Shown: positions 1-13,525, counted from the first letter of the stretch. The stretch: 64,000 nucleotides of DNA from Paramacrobiotus metropolitanus (GCF_019649055.1 NW_026570226.1:2852001-2916000), one strand, 5' to 3'. Translations and numbers: made by a program. The notes: generated by a model from the sequence alone, not told the origin.

Positions 1-345
1 CTGCAATACTTCCTCGCGCGAGACGCAATTGAAAGCGTTGGTGAAATCAATTTTAAGGAGGGCTTTAACACCACTGCTGTATTGAAGAAGAAAGTCCCTA
101 GCTGCGTGAATAATTCCTTCCACTCCCCTCTTTACACCGGAACCAAGTTGGTGTGGTTGGAGAATCTCCGATGTAATTGGCCGAATTCGGGTATCCACCG
201 CCTTGGCAGCGATGCGGCGGTATACATTTCCGACGGCAATTGGACGCAGGCCTCCATCCTTTTTCCGTAGGGCAACGAGTCGAGCGCCGCAGAGTAAAGT
301 AATAAATGAAACGCGGTGAAGGTCCTGCCATAAGATGTAAACAAA
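1..345 (-). mobile_element. Fossil reverse-transcriptase fragment, cut by the window edge
   Basis: Read on the minus strand, about 110 codons encode the N-terminal part of a reverse transcriptase: a GARLVALRKKDGGLRPIAVG segment, then HQLGSGVKRGVEG and LLKIDFTNAFN, which holds the first catalytic Asp region. No Met opens this stretch, so it is easy to miss. The family is a retroelement type seen in many aquatic invertebrates; I cannot place it in a named clade. It is an old fragment, continues off the left edge, and ends near 345 on the right. The piece at 25.8-26.7 kb looks like the C-terminal part of the same kind of protein. Confidence 0.75.
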
Positions 346-1725
346 CCAGAGTTACCTTACTTTAAAGTCTTGATATGTAATCAGTTTGTCCGACAGTTTA
401 TTACCCGCGAAACATTACCGACAACCTTCCAGCGATCGTTTCGGCTATCTGGATTTTATTGCATGCACCAGGGTACGATATCAGTATACGCATCTCTCCA
501 TCAACCTAGTTTTACACCGAACAACACACACTTTTGTCGAGTGCTCTAAGTTGTGGACAAGGCAGATGGCGACATCCTGTTCGGCCGACATTTGTCATTT
601 CGAAGCTATCAGCAAATTATTGAAGTATAATTACAAAGTTACGAAATAATGGAGTTTTGAACCATGCGTGACAACACTTATGGATTTTAAGGGCTGTAAT
701 TATTTGTTGATCATGCGGGAACCGCAGATAAGCCGAATTCAACTCTCACCATAAATCACTTAACTGCGTAGCCAATATCAGTCTTTGACAGCTCCGGTTT
801 AACATTTACTAACTTTGGTTAACCAACAATTCTGATATCATTGTTTATATAGGTTACTTGCAAGCTGTGACGATGTTAGCTGGACCATACTGCCGTTCCA
901 TCGATAACATTGCAGTATTAATAGGCAAGATCATATTCTTCGCGCGGCCACTTAAAATAATGACTGTCGTGCTTCTTCCCTTGTAAGCATTATGTTTACT
1001 GAAAACTGTACATTTCCGGTTTATCTTCAGGTAGTCGCAAAGAGTTAAAAAATTTTGTGTCGTGTTAATGTGTTATCCGCAAATTAGTACCAGCCAGAAA
1101 AGGTATTTCTGAATACCACTAGTCAATTTTATAAAACCGCCGCCGAGAAACGTGCAAGGGCCGAGAAAAAGGTATGTATAAATGTGGCAGCTAGCATAGA
1201 TAAAATCAGGGTTTCCGGCTTTAACATGTTTGTGCAATCTTAGGAAATCCAGATTGAAGTACCGTGCCGTGGAGTTGTGGACGGTATTGAGGGATTTCAC
1301 GGGGATCACCCGGCAGGAGTATCACGCACGGTCCGATGAACCCCACCATGACCCTCACCGTGTTACCATTATTCGGTATGACATACATACGATTTACGAA
1401 AATAACATTAATTTACGTAATCAGCTATTACCTTGTTATATGCGAATAACAACAACCAGTGACCAAATAACGCGCATAGTATTTAATAACACAAAAAGAA
1501 CTGCTTTAAAACGTACGACACAGCGCACATATCACACGTACGTATGATAACATTGATAATTCATCGCTGACCATTCAAGTGGTTTCGTTTTGTATCTGTT
1601 TTTCGAGCTGCCACCGGGACAGCAGTTTCTTTAAAGGTGATCTACCACCTCGTGCAGGATATCCCGGATCGTAGTAGACATTAAGCTGGATAAACAAACA
1701 AACCATACATTTTCTTACTGCTGCA
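346..1725. other. Intergenic / 5' region of receptor A
   Basis: No convincing gene. Short ORFs here lack any domain or family pattern. The first exon of receptor A (ATG and start of the signal peptide) must lie in this stretch, because the first recognisable exon has no in-frame ATG, but I could not identify it. Confidence 0.4.
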
Positions 1726-4700
1726 GCACTGATCTTGTTTCGTCTGGCCACTGTGTGCAGTGAAGATTGCTACGAGGAGGTGGATTCCTGTGATATGGGA
1801 ACGGAAGATCAGTCGGACGATTCCAGCGTATATATTTTGGCGTGCTCGTCGGATCCGCCAAATCAGAATTCGACTTGGTATCGCAGCAACAGTGTTGTTG
1901 GCAGTGGCGTGGCACAGGACACTTACCAATGGGACATCATTGGAAAGATAAACGGATCAAGTGAAAGTACGCCTCAGTTGTTGTTATTATGCGTTCGCAT
2001 CTATTGAGATTCATCCACTACATCCTAATTATTGCCTGTGCATGTTTATTCTAGATGACATGATGGCCATCGCACGTTGCACTCCTAAACATGACTACAG
2101 TGGTGTTATCCGGGTTACAACTCTTTATACCCCGGCGCTTCGCGTCGAACCAACCATGGTTGTTAGCTTTTGGTTACTGTTATCCGATCCTCCAATAATA
2201 AACACAGAGTACTTCGAACTGGGCATCGCTGAATGGAGAGAAGGGCATCCAGCTCATTACACCGATGTCCTGTGAGGAAGGCATAATGGGCAGCAAGATT
2301 ACGCGCTGATTTCCCCTAATAACCAATGGCATCTTGTTCAAGTGAAGAGGGTAATCCCGCCTACCGACAATATTTTCCTCCCCGGTGTTGCAAGGCCTTT
2401 TGTCAGGTTTAATCTCCGAGCTTGGCACAGAAATAGCTGCCAAAACGTACGATTCATAGCGCTCGATGAAATAAAAGTGGAAACTGGTCAGTCAAAAGTG
2501 AAATTCACAAGCGATACAAATCATTACCTTTATAATAAGGAAAGCATTTTACTAATACCAATCACAATGATTTTTGACGGACGGAATATTTTTGCAGTTA
2601 CGAACTGCTCCACAACTACGCCGCCTACAGCTGAATCAACAATGGAAACCCTAACTACAAAAACTGAATCAACAATGGAAACCCCAACTACAACAACTGA
2701 ATCAACAATGGAAACCCCAACTACAACAACTGAATCAACAATGGAAACCCCAACTACAACAACTGAACCAACAATGGGTACACCGGAAATGACAACAACA
2801 ACTGAATCAACAACGGGACCGGAAATGACTGCAACAACTCTATCAACAATGGGAACACCGGAAGCGACTACGCTAATTCGACCTGAAGTATCCACATCGT
2901 CAACTACTAAATCGACGCCGGGAACACCATTAACAACCACAACGACTCCTCCGCGTGTTACCCTAAGTCCCGGATCATCTACAGCAGCTCCTGGTAACTA
3001 TTTTTTCTCTTGCGTCGTGAAGTGCACGGCTAATGTTTAACATGCCTTCCATCGCAATTACTGTACCATAGGATACTCCGGCTTTTCATCCGTGTTATGA
3101 CTGCGCTATTCTCTTTTATCACATTCCACGTTAATGGCAAATATTCTATGGCGACTTTATGTAAACAACGCTCTTTTACTGTAGGCAACCCTATTCCTGC
3201 TACACCACCACCCATTTCTGCTGCACTGGAGAGCGCGACTAATAACGCTACCTATCCGAATGCGACCACCTATTACCTACTTTCGACACACCGCGTCCTA
3301 AACATCTTGCAGAATGCAGCCGAGCTTACCTTCAACGATGTCCGAGTAACTGCCAATTATTTTCGAGATTTCGCTACAATGAACCCACCTGAAGACCTAC
3401 CGGAAGGTGCACAGAAAGATGCTGTCGAAACCCTGCTTCAGATAACTTACCAAATAGTCAGCGCCGAAAGCTCTGGAAAACTAAAAGTATCGCCTTCACC
3501 GGGAAACGGCCACCGCGCTGCAGTGAGCATCTATCAAGCACTCGAGCAATTGTACCACAAACTGCCGGCAAGCGACGAGTCATACATACGAGTATTTATT
3601 ACTCCGTTCTGTGTGACTTATGTCTACTCGACGGTAATCAATGGATCTTCCCAATTCGACGATCTGAGATTTTCTAACAACTTGGAGATCGGTGGTTTTG
3701 ATTGGGGAACCGGAATTACAGCTGTATGGAACGGCAGCACTGGTTCCGTGACCAGTACTACTTTCAACAAGGATGTTTTGCGAGAGGTTTTTGAGGATTT
3801 AAGTAAGGCTGGGATAAACGGTCGACACTTTAGTTGAGATTTATGAAAGGTCTAAATTATGTTCTAGAAAAAACTGTTAATGCAACAGAAGCCGCCAAGT
3901 TCACATTTTCGCTTTCCGCGATGGTGGTGTTCAAATTTGCCGAAGAGATTCCTGCCAACGAGCTGAACGAAAGAGCAAGCCCGTTAGTCTTACTGGCGTC
4001 CTTAAACGACGATTCGCAACGGAGAAATAATATCGTCACTACTCGGCATAATGTCGATATTCTTTTTAATGTAATTGATTACTAATCCGGCAAATATTTG
4101 TTATTAAATAATAATTACAAGTGGAAAGAACATTAATTTGATGCAGACAGAAATTCTATGTTTACAGTATCCATCGGGAGCGAAAAGGCGACACGCATGT
4201 ACTTTCTTAAATTACGGAACCGACCGGTGGTCGATAGAGGGCTGCTCTCTTACCGCTAAATATCCGAAATGGGACAACACAATCGTGGAATGCACGGGCG
4301 ACCATTTGACGCCATTTTCACTATTCTTAACGTTATGCAGCAGTTTATCGAGATCCTTGGTTCCAAACGATGCGGCATTCACGATGGATTTAGCGGTCGT
4401 GACTACGGCCACCACGGGTGTGGCGGCTGTCTGCTGCGTTTTCGCCCTTATTATAATCATGTAAGTAAGCTCAAACTTGGGTAGGCGTTGCTTATAATGT
4501 GTTCATTTTGCGCTTCAGGGTGAAAATTTATCAGAAAAGCGTTGTCTTCGACGAAGTGATGTTTACACGGATGGGCTTGTGGGTGGCACTATTGGGAATG
4601 TATACATTCTCCATTTTCTCCCAGTTGATGGTTTACATTCCCGAAATGTGTGGGCAGCAATTTTGTTTGGCCAGTGCCATTTTGGTGCACTGGTTTGCAT

Positions 4701-5671
4701 TGATGAGCATTGGATGGACGGCAGTCCAGACCGTCGGCGTCATTCAAGTTAACGCTGTACCCGGAAGAGTATGGGCGAAGGGTGAATATTCCTGGATACA
4801 CATACAGTGGATTCAGGATGAAAACTCTACTGGCAGCATCCTGTACGCAGTTTAATCGATAAGACCGAAATTTGCTTGCGATAACAGTAACTGCTGCGTT
4901 TGCGTAGCAAACTAATAATGTTTTCCTGTTATTAGTTATCCCAATACTGTTTCCTGTTTCTGGCGTCTATTCCACATTTTTCCGAGGACACCACGAAATT
5001 TTTCCATGGCTACGGTTATGCAAGTGATGAGAAATGGTATAAAATATTGAAATGATCACCGAAAAAGCATATTTCCGATTCAGCTAAACAGGGTTATAGA
5101 GAACAACGAAGCGCTGCATTTTCTTGAGCGGTTTCACTGTAGGTGCTGGCTGGAGGGCGATCACTTGTGGATCCCTTGGGTGACCTATGTTGTACCTTTA
5201 TCGGCTGCAGGCGTACTGAACCTATCCGCGGCGATACTGTATTTATACAGTGAGTAATTTCTCTATCTCCAAGCCGCTTAAATAACCGGCTTTCCACACC
5301 CACGCCACCAAATGTTTTTGTCTTCTTTAGCAATCAGAAGACAGGAGAAACAAATGGCGGTTTCGGACCAGCGTCTCCGGAAGCGTGTGAACTCTGCAAA
5401 AAGAAAGCTGCATGGAGTGATCATTAACACAGGTTTGATGGGATTGATCTGGTTGAGCGTGTGGCTGGCCCTTTTCTCTTGCATAATTGACCGGACACTG
5501 CAGTACGTGTTCGTTATATCGCTGACGGTGGCATGTGGATCGCAGGCGGTCTATGTAATCCTTTTTCAAGGAATAATTCCAGAAAAGTCGTCAAAGCGGC
5601 CAAAGAGCCCTAACGGTAGTCCAACCGGGCGTGTTGCGACTGTTCAGAATTTAATACTGAGCCAGCAGTAA
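1726..5671 (+). pseudogene. Adhesion-GPCR-like receptor A (MAM-like, mucin, GAIN, GPS, 7TM), damaged
   Basis: Approximate exons: 1726-1968 (end of a signal peptide, CSEDC, CDMGTEDQ), 2054-2494 (MAM-like), ~2600-2990 (Thr-rich), 3184-3794 (GAIN), 3867-4071 (GAIN), 4170-4461 (GPS and TM1), 4519-~4835 (TM2-TM3), ~4937-5037 (TM4), ~5140-5249 (TM5), 5331-5671 (TM6-TM7, ending SQQ). The GPS has CTFLNY, W, GC and DHLTPF, so the cleavage tripeptide H-L-T is present, but the usual C-x-C pair before it reads C-T-G. Compared with its paralogues it has a TGA (2273-2275) where the family has Trp in LWGR, one extra base near 4751 after TM3, and one extra base near 4955 in the TM4 exon. Expected role: an autoproteolysed surface receptor. 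With three lesions it is probably a recent pseudogene. The first exon is not identified. Confidence 0.75.
2625..2790 (+). repeat. 33-bp coding minisatellite in the mucin exon of receptor A
   Basis: About four tandem copies of a 33-nt unit encode an 11-residue Thr-rich repeat (TESTMETPTTT). The neighbouring copies are nearly identical at DNA level, so the array expanded recently. It forms the O-glycosylation-prone stalk between the MAM-like and GAIN domains. Stalk length and repeat wording differ in every paralogue. Confidence 0.85.
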
Positions 5672-7271
5672 ACCGAAAGCGAGATTTATGATAGGCGCTT
5701 GCACATTGACCTTTCTTGATTAATTTTATTTTAGGCTGTTTACAGCACGTGGCGTTGACCACTTTAAATGGAAAAAATAAAAGTAGATTAACATGCAAAA
5801 CAAGACTACGTATGCCAATAAAAAGGGGTAAGGATTCAAATAGTACCGGGGCAAAACTAAGCCCAGAAAGAAATAATTTTGGTGGATTAGCAATAACCGC
5901 TAGCGCGTATTTACCAGACTTGAGGTTGCATAGGAAAATAGCCCACGTTTTGGTAAAAACATTTTTTCACGATTACCGTGAGAAACGGTCGACCAATTGA
6001 CACTACCAACTAGTACTAGAGTAGTATTTATCTGGTGCGAACCGGTAGTGTCTAGTGAATGCCGTTTTCGCCACTTCCGCCCGGTTTCGGTGTTACTTGC
6101 TGAATTAAGCATTCTTGCTTTGAATGTATTGGCGCTTTCCAAATCACATATTGGTTGGCGTTTATTGTGTTTTACATGTCTGACTAGTGCCTAAACAGAA
6201 TAGCACAATCCGGTCCGACTCATGCCGATTGCCGAAAAGGCGATGACCATTTACCATATACATACTTACTGTCTACATAATTGCTGTTTAAGGAGAATTT
6301 ATACGATGGTAGCAAGATCGAAAATGAAATTTTCAAAATTCTACATTGCAATAAGAAGGGTTACATCTGTTACTGGGCGGAAGATGAGTAAAATTAGGTA
6401 GCAACGAAAAAAGTTATTTAAGTTTTTTCGTTGCCGACGAGGAGCGATTTGGCGGGCTGGCGAATCTTTCTACTCTACTGCCACCTGTGGTCAAATCAGT
6501 GAAAGAAAGGCTTCAAGAAGGCATTCTTTCATTCTGGAACAAGCCTTCTGGCTGTTATATACATGCCAGCTTGCAAGTGTGATAGGAGCAGACAAGGCTC
6601 ATGTTTACACAGTGAGGACGCATAGAGTATGACAAAGGCGCTAGACAATGGAAAGACATAGCGCTGTCCCGTGAGCGCAAATGAAAGAGTGGCACAACAT
6701 GTAGTGAAAATATCATTGTGCTATGTCAAATGCGTAGTTATGATGCAACACAAGCGCACGCTTTGTGCTAGCGAGAATAGTCGAAAGAGGTCGAAATCGG
6801 TATAATCTCTTCTTAAGGGTGAATTAAACACTTGCGGTATGCTTATGATGGTCTAAATAATACCTTGCACAATTTACAACCGCTTTTAATACGTAAAGTG
6901 ACAACCGAGAAAATATTACCAGCATAACAAAACGATTTTTAATCTCATGCAAAGAGTATGCATAATAATTATTACCAAGTTAACTGTCGCAAGTTCAACG
7001 AGATCCACGTGTGACATATCATCTGCATGGCAGGACAGGTAGCGATTACACGCCATCATAACAAGTGTATAAACAACTTGTTATGATATAACTGACAAGC
7101 ATTACAACCCTCTTGAATAAATAACACTGTGCAATCTTAAATAACACTGTGCACTTCATTAGGGCCTTATGACAACCGATAGGTGTTACGCAGTGTGACA
7201 GTCGATGACGCGGAAAATATCTTTGGGTATTTTCCGTGCAAGAGGCCCTTTCATTTCCGGTACGCTGCTTT
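5672..7271. other. Intergenic region, receptor A to sulfotransferase
   Basis: Holds the 3' flank of receptor A, with an AATAAA near 5776 that could be its poly(A) signal. I see no other gene in this AT-rich stretch; the small ORFs have no recognisable pattern. Confidence 0.4.
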
Positions 7272-9689
7272 TCAACGCTGCTGTCCTTCGGGAGTGATAA
7301 CATCGGCCGGTGGCGCATACCACAGCTTATCCGCCGGCCACAGGCGGTCGCGCATCATCCCGGTAAAGGTCAACTCTCGCATTTGCAACCGCGAGCATTT
7401 GTCGTAAATTTGTCGCCTGTGCTGCTCGTAACTGATTTCATGCAGATATTCTTCATCAAAAATTGTCGCGACGGGATCCGTTGCGTTGAGCTCTTGCCCG
7501 GCGATCTCCTCACAGCGGCCGCGCCATAACTCGCTCATCTGCCGCAGTTTGGCCACATCTTCCTGTAAACGCTGCAGTCCGTACTCTTTTTTCTTCCGCT
7601 GGAAGATCGCGTAAAATGCCGGTACAGCTGGTCGTCGGCGTTGTTCCAGGCGCGGATTTTCTTCTTCATCGTGCGGGTTAAGGGAACGACGCGAGAGTCG
7701 CGGCGTTTGTTTACGCGAAAGGTCACTACATCGTTCCAGCTCCAGCAGAGAAGGTCCCGTAGCATGACCAGCGACTCGTCCATTTCTTCTGTGATCATCA
7801 CCAGGGAGAAGCGATCATTTAGCTCGGCGATTTTCTCTTCGATCTGTAAAAATATTTAAATATATAATTCACTGCAGAAATAAGCGGTTCTCGCACACCA
7901 TTTTTATTATCGAGATGCTATTTGTAAAATACACTGACTCATTAATTTGTAAATAAAATTCGAGAGTATTTATTTATTATTTGTTAACTTTCTTAATTCA
8001 GCCAGAATAACAAAAGTGTGAGCGTTGGGAATTCAGTGTAAAAGATGCAAGGTTTTTTTAACCATTTTTTTAAAATTTTTATGCCGAAACATTTGTATTT
8101 TTTTTTATTTCGCAACTAAAACGAAAACTCTTACATCCGTCAATAAATTTCGATTTAGGTAGAAATGCCTGCACTTATTATTTATTATTATTGTTATATT
8201 TAAAATATTTTTCGTAGTTAAACATTTGTGCATCTAACGGCCAATCTACATTTCTTCTAACGATTGTATCGATAGCTGACCTTGGACTGATCTTGGAAGT
8301 CTTCCATCTCCAGACCGAAATCGAACATCATCGGATTGCGGGCAAACCGCGAGCGAATCAACAGTCTGGTTGTTGTAATAATATTCCGGCCGTTGGATGA
8401 AATCGGTGAGGTTAACGCCATACCGCTTGACCAGTCCGAAAAAATCATAGGCCGACTCGAACATGGCGGCCGGCTCTTTCAAACTCGTCACGTACACCGT
8501 GTCATTAGGCATAATGCTTTCGATATTCTCGCGGTGAAATCGTGTATGGTGACATAATAAATTATACTGGCTGCCCAGGGCGGATGGGAGGGGTATGGCC
8601 AGCTCGGGAGCGAACTTCTCCCGATGTCCTAGGTAGTTGTCTTTCGGTGGTAAAACCAGCGTCAGATTATTGGACTCGCCGAAGCGCAGGAGGATGTTCT
8701 GGAAGGCGCTGCTGGCGCATTTGTGCACTTTGAGGAAGACGATGTTGTGGTGCGGGGAGCAGTGGCCAACCGGTTTCCTGGCCGCAGCTGTCGTCGGCTC
8801 GTCAAGTGGCGGGCGAATGGCCTGGAGACGGTGATCAGGCAGTTTTATCTCCAGCTCCTCCGATTTTATTTGCCTGCAGAACACGCTTAATATAATTTAA
8901 TTCTGCTGGATCATAGCGTAATTTACCCTGACACGATGATCGGTCAGATGCAAACATAAGACACCTGGAAACTGTTGTACATAATTATGCAACTTCATCA
9001 TTATCGCCGCAAGATATTGCGCATCATAAATCTCATAACAACTGATTTGAAAATATTTTCAGTACTCTATTGTAGATACTCAGGATTTTGTTCTAACAAA
9101 CAAAAATATTTTATTTTTTCCGTGGCTTATAGACGCATTTCGAATGAACTCATCAAAGGCTTTTTCGTAGCAACCGCGAAAAATTAAGTAACCAATGGAT
9201 TTTCGGAAAATACTAGTTTGAATTTCTTTACAAAATAATAAACTGAATGAGTTGTCTTTTAATAGCATATTTGGGGATCGATTATTAATGATACTGCGGA
9301 ATGAAAAGCTAAGAAAAATAGTAACATTAAAACTGAGAAATTTGTGCTGACTCTATGTAAAATTCTGCAATAATGCTGGATAATAACGGGAGTAACTAGA
9401 GTTGCACCAAGCGAATTTGTGGTACTTACAAAAATGCATCGGGGCAAACAGTTTTAAGGAAGATCCGCTCCCGCGGCAACAACCGGTCCAGCCCAGGACC
9501 GCCGAGGATAAAATAGGCGGAGAAAGAGAAAGTCAGCAGACCGACCAACAGCGTCAGCTTCACCAGATCGCCGTTCGTGGAGCGGGGTGAGTAGCACTCC
9601 CAACACCCAGCTCGCCTCCGCATCGCGTCCTCCTCCTGTATCTTGCGCTTGACCGGCGCATTTGCAAACAAAATCTCCTGGATGGGCAC
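7272..9689 (-). CDS. Gal3st-like: Galactose-3-O-sulfotransferase-like, type II Golgi protein; two apparent frameshifts
   Basis: Three exons: 9430-9689, 8281-8873 and 7272-7843. Donor GTAAGT and the acceptor phase agree at the first junction (TT|G = Leu); the second donor is a weaker GTCAGC. Exon 1 gives a short cytosolic tail and one membrane segment (LVKLTLLVGLLTFSFSAYF), typical of Golgi type II enzymes. Exon 2 carries the 5'-phosphosulfate motif FLKVHKCASSAFQNIL (about residues 133-148) and the 3'-phosphate motif SLKEPAAMFESAYDFF. Exon 3 carries FSLVMITEEMDESLVMLR and LLCWSWNDVV, strongly GAL3ST. The family transfers sulfate from PAPS to the 3-OH of galactose. A TCGC tandem duplication near 8350 (+4) and a missing T near 7621 (-1) break the frame; everything else is well kept, so this is a recent loss or sequence error. 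Start at 9689 chosen because it precedes the membrane segment; 9620 is an alternative. Confidence 0.82.
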
Positions 9690-12600
9690 GATTTTTCCCG
9701 ATTTCTTGCAACGTGCCGTCCTCGGCCTAACAGCATACAGCGACGGTAGTTCAGCGCAACAGCAAGAAGCGCTGTTAGTAGGCGTAGTAATCCGCCCGCG
9801 ATCAATAGCTCCGGCACTGCACCGTCAGCTGAGATACCGGTATTCAGGCCAAAGAAATAATCAACGCGCTGCTGACAGTGGCAGCGCACTGCAGTGCCAT
9901 GGCCTGTCTTTTATTAAGTCTTTATGGTCGTGTAGTAATATTTTCATGCACTGTGCATTGCAGCGGCACAGGAGGTATTGATCGTACTGTGCGGTATTGT
10001 TATGTTGTAAGGAGCGTTATTATTCGCTCAGTTGTACCTGTATTCGCATGTACCATACGTCTTATAAAATGGTCCGCGTTCTACAATTTAGCGAAACCGG
10101 TTCTGCGCTGTGTAAATGCAGTGCGCGATCGGCAACAAGAAGAATATACAAGCTGGCGTCTTATCCGCGCATACAACCCTGCGTACAAGCGTATCCGGCA
10201 GTTTCTAACGTAAACGTACATATAGCACGTGTTTAGCGCGAAGTTTGTGCTATGAACGAGTGCCTCTACATACGTCTTCCGCTATCATAAATTTACTCTT
10301 CTCAGTATTTAAAGTAGGTATATATAAAGGAGAAAATCTAATGTTTTACATTATTTGGATAGTTTATACTTCAAATCAATATTTGTCTCGCATCAGATAT
10401 GCCAAATGCATGTAAAGCGTAAATAGTGAGGCGTGGCCCGCCGTCCCGCCGTCGTACTGAATTCGGCGCAGTCCGTTAATTTGTAATTTTCACTGTGTGA
10501 AAACGTTGTGCAGAACACTCAAAAGCGTACAGCGATATAATTCTGAGTTTTTCAATGTACAATCTTGTACAGCGGGCGATATAATAAGGCCGAGCAGAGT
10601 TGTGCGTTAAATACGTTTTCCGAGTTGATACGGATCATTTTCATAACGTACCGGCAACGCAATGGAGGTGTGTTTGTGTTAAGTTGTTTGTTCGGCAGCC
10701 TTGATCGGCAGGACAAGCAAATGATCACTGGCAGGCATGCATAGTTGATAACTCTTATGGAAGCTATTATGCTGCAAAAGAACGGACGTTGCATAAGACA
10801 TTCGTATTGTTCTGCGGCCACTCCAGTGCGGTGTACAGATCCATACACTACCACATACTTCGGACGCCGACTGTCAATCTGCCGCTTTTTATTTTACCAA
10901 GACAATGGCTCTCATCACCGAGCGTGAAAATAATCTCTTTTTATTGCGGGTGGTTATGAGTTGTTTCGTTGGTGGAGAGTGCTTGTAATCATTTTTTTTC
11001 CGATTTCTTGAAGATATCATCGACCGGCTGAAAACACACTGGAAAATTGTTTTGTGGCAGAAAGTTTGTTGTTGTCGGCTTCCATTGTTTTCGGCGCGTA
11101 ATTTCGTTTGTTACTGCAAGCCGCTCAAGTGGCGATGGCCGCGGTGAGAAGCACTTTAAGCCGATCTAAAAATGCACAAAAAGTGCTGCTGGGCGGAAAT
11201 GTTTCCATAATAATCCAGCATAACATGTTTGTAACCGGATGTGGATTTCAGACTGAGCTTTCGTTAATGCTTCTCTAGTATCAATTAAAACCGCAAAAAC
11301 ACTTTCTAGAAACGATGAAAGGTCACCGTACACACAATGGGCAACACGGTGCAAGCGTAGAATTGGGGATTTACTTGCGTGATAGAACCATATATAGAAC
11401 TGGTGAGAACGTCGAATACTTTTTGCGCCAGGCGATAGCCATGCGACAGCGGGTGCTTAGCACCCGAGGACGTATGAGCTCTGTTGTGTGTAGAATTTGT
11501 AAGGGTAGTATTTTTTGTAGAAGCTGTAGTGTGCCTATATGTCCTCTGGAGAGGACAATTTTCGACATGGGTATTTCGATATAAATGAGGCCGCTTTTGA
11601 AGTTCGCTGACGAAATGGTCTTTGATTGGGAGATTGAGTAGGCAGTGGGTTGAGATTTCTTTTGTATTGGTTGTTTTGTCGAGTATAGTGTGGTTTGGGT
11701 ATATAAAGGAGTCCGAGTGCAGTTTGAAATTAGTTGGTGAGTTGGTTATTTGAGAGTTTGTTGGTGAAAATCTTTGTCTCGTGCGCACTGATTCCGAAGT
11801 TGGAGATTTGATGGTGTTGGAAGTTGGTAATTTTGTTAGTTGAATTTGTTATTAGCAATCGAGGGTTTAATAGTAACTGTAGTAACATATTACTAGTTGG
11901 TGGGAGAATGGAAATTTGATAAATTAATCACGGATGGTGGAAGTTGGACGAATAGCGGAAGTACATAGTGGTTTTGGAAAAAGTATTTTTGTTTTGATCT
12001 TGTTATTTTATTATTTTGTTAGTATTTTGATATGGTTTTATTCTAAATAATAGAAATTTGTCGTTATTTTGAATTTAAGATTTTATGGGTGTAGCGGGTA
12101 TTTTTTGTAAACGTGTTTTCTGTCGTTAGTTTATGCTTATTGTGGTTTCTTGTTTTATACAGTTAGTAAACTAAATATTAAATTTTTATTGGTTCAGGTA
12201 ATAGTAACGAAGAAGGGTTACGAAACGCTAAATGGTTCTAAATGGCTTTAGCGTGTTTTGCTGGTCAAATAATGCTAAGCAACGCGGAAAATTTATGAGA
12301 TTGATAGCATATTAACTGATTAGATAATTACTTTTGGTTACATGTTCTGTGCAATTAGATACTGAAAAAATTGTGACACATTTTGAACATGTATAAAATT
12401 GTGATAGTTCCCGTAACAGTGATGTGTAGTAAATTTATAGCTAATAATATTTTAAATTTAGATAGACTAAAAATAAAAATAAATTTTATGAATGTACAAT
12501 TTTAAAACAATAATAAACGTGCGTTTTTTATGTATTGTATATTGCATTACATAATATGACGGATTGCCATTACTTGCATTATTATTGTTTTTTTCTCTCA

Positions 12601-13525
12601 GATATTAAGAAAAAAATTTTGAGGGTTCATTTGGGGTTGATACCGCTGACAAATGATTTTCTCCAATAAATTTAGTTGGGGATTTGCAATAAAATTTTGT
12701 CATGAGAACATTTGACATAAGAAACAGGTGGGTTCAGTCGTGCGCTTCACGGCTTCGGTTAGCAGCCGTTTCTGGGAATCATTGAACCGTATCCGCAGCT
12801 GTAGAAATCTTACAAGATTTAACGGATTAGGGTGAAATGTTTTTTTTTTCGAAAAATTTTTCGTTGGAGTATTTTCGACAGAATTAATGAATTGTGACGC
12901 TGACGTGAAAATATCCGTCTAAATTAATGCTGCCAAGAAAATAACAGATTCTAGATAAACTGAATCATCACAAGCAGGTGGCTGCACATTTGGCTGGCAC
13001 CCTAGCTTATTTATTGACGTTAAATTATCTATAAGTTCAGATGAAATATTGTATTTTTCAAACAAAATAGTATTGGTACTTATTATTTGGTAGGCATTTA
13101 GTATTGGTTGGGCGCGGTTGGGCGCATACTTACAACATACAAAAGAAAAATGCGTAACGATATATGGCCCGACTGACCACTTCCATGAGTTGGGATTTTG
13201 TGCAGCGCCCTGGCGTTTTGCCGCCACAGCCGCTAGTTTGTTTGTTTGTGTGGAACGGAAGAAAAAAACGTGACTGAGTGATTGCCCAAGCGGCAGCACC
13301 GCCGCAAAGGATACAGTAGCCCACTGTAATAGGAGCAAATTTTAATTTATGTACAGTACTGTACTTTGAAGGATTATTATTCACGATAAATACCTAGAAT
13401 GTGCTTCTACTGTGTGCCCCTATAATGTTCTCCTGTCTGTTTCTCCACTGTCAGTTATATATTGTTGTTAAATTTGTAAAGGTAAAAACCATAAGAAACC
13501 AAGAAAAAACATAACAAACCATATT
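9690..13525. other. Long gene-poor AT-rich region with a GT-skewed stretch
   Basis: No supported gene in 3.8 kb. From about 11580 to 12120 the plus strand is strongly rich in G and T and poor in C. This creates a long minus-strand open frame (11306-11788) that looks compositional, being full of Thr, Asn and His with no domain. An ORF at 12919-13338 (-) is also unsupported. Near 13480-13520 there is a short A-rich tract with AACCA/AAGAAA-type words like those near 49.3 and 59.8 kb. Confidence 0.4.

Noticed and set aside
2530-2940. 136-codon minus-strand ORF rich in Val and Asp
   Set aside because: Antisense shadow of the mucin exon of receptor A.
9560-10236. Overlapping ORFs upstream of the sulfotransferase
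   Set aside because: Several frames are open at once, partly antisense to exon 1 of the sulfotransferase, with no domain evidence.
11306-11788. 160-codon minus-strand ORF
   Set aside because: It mirrors the GT-skewed DNA, is full of Thr/Asn/His/Ser, and has no domain, signal or splice context.
12919-13338. 139-codon minus-strand ORF as a gene
   Set aside because: Hydrophobic start but no recognisable family, unclear splice sites, and AT-rich non-coding surroundings.
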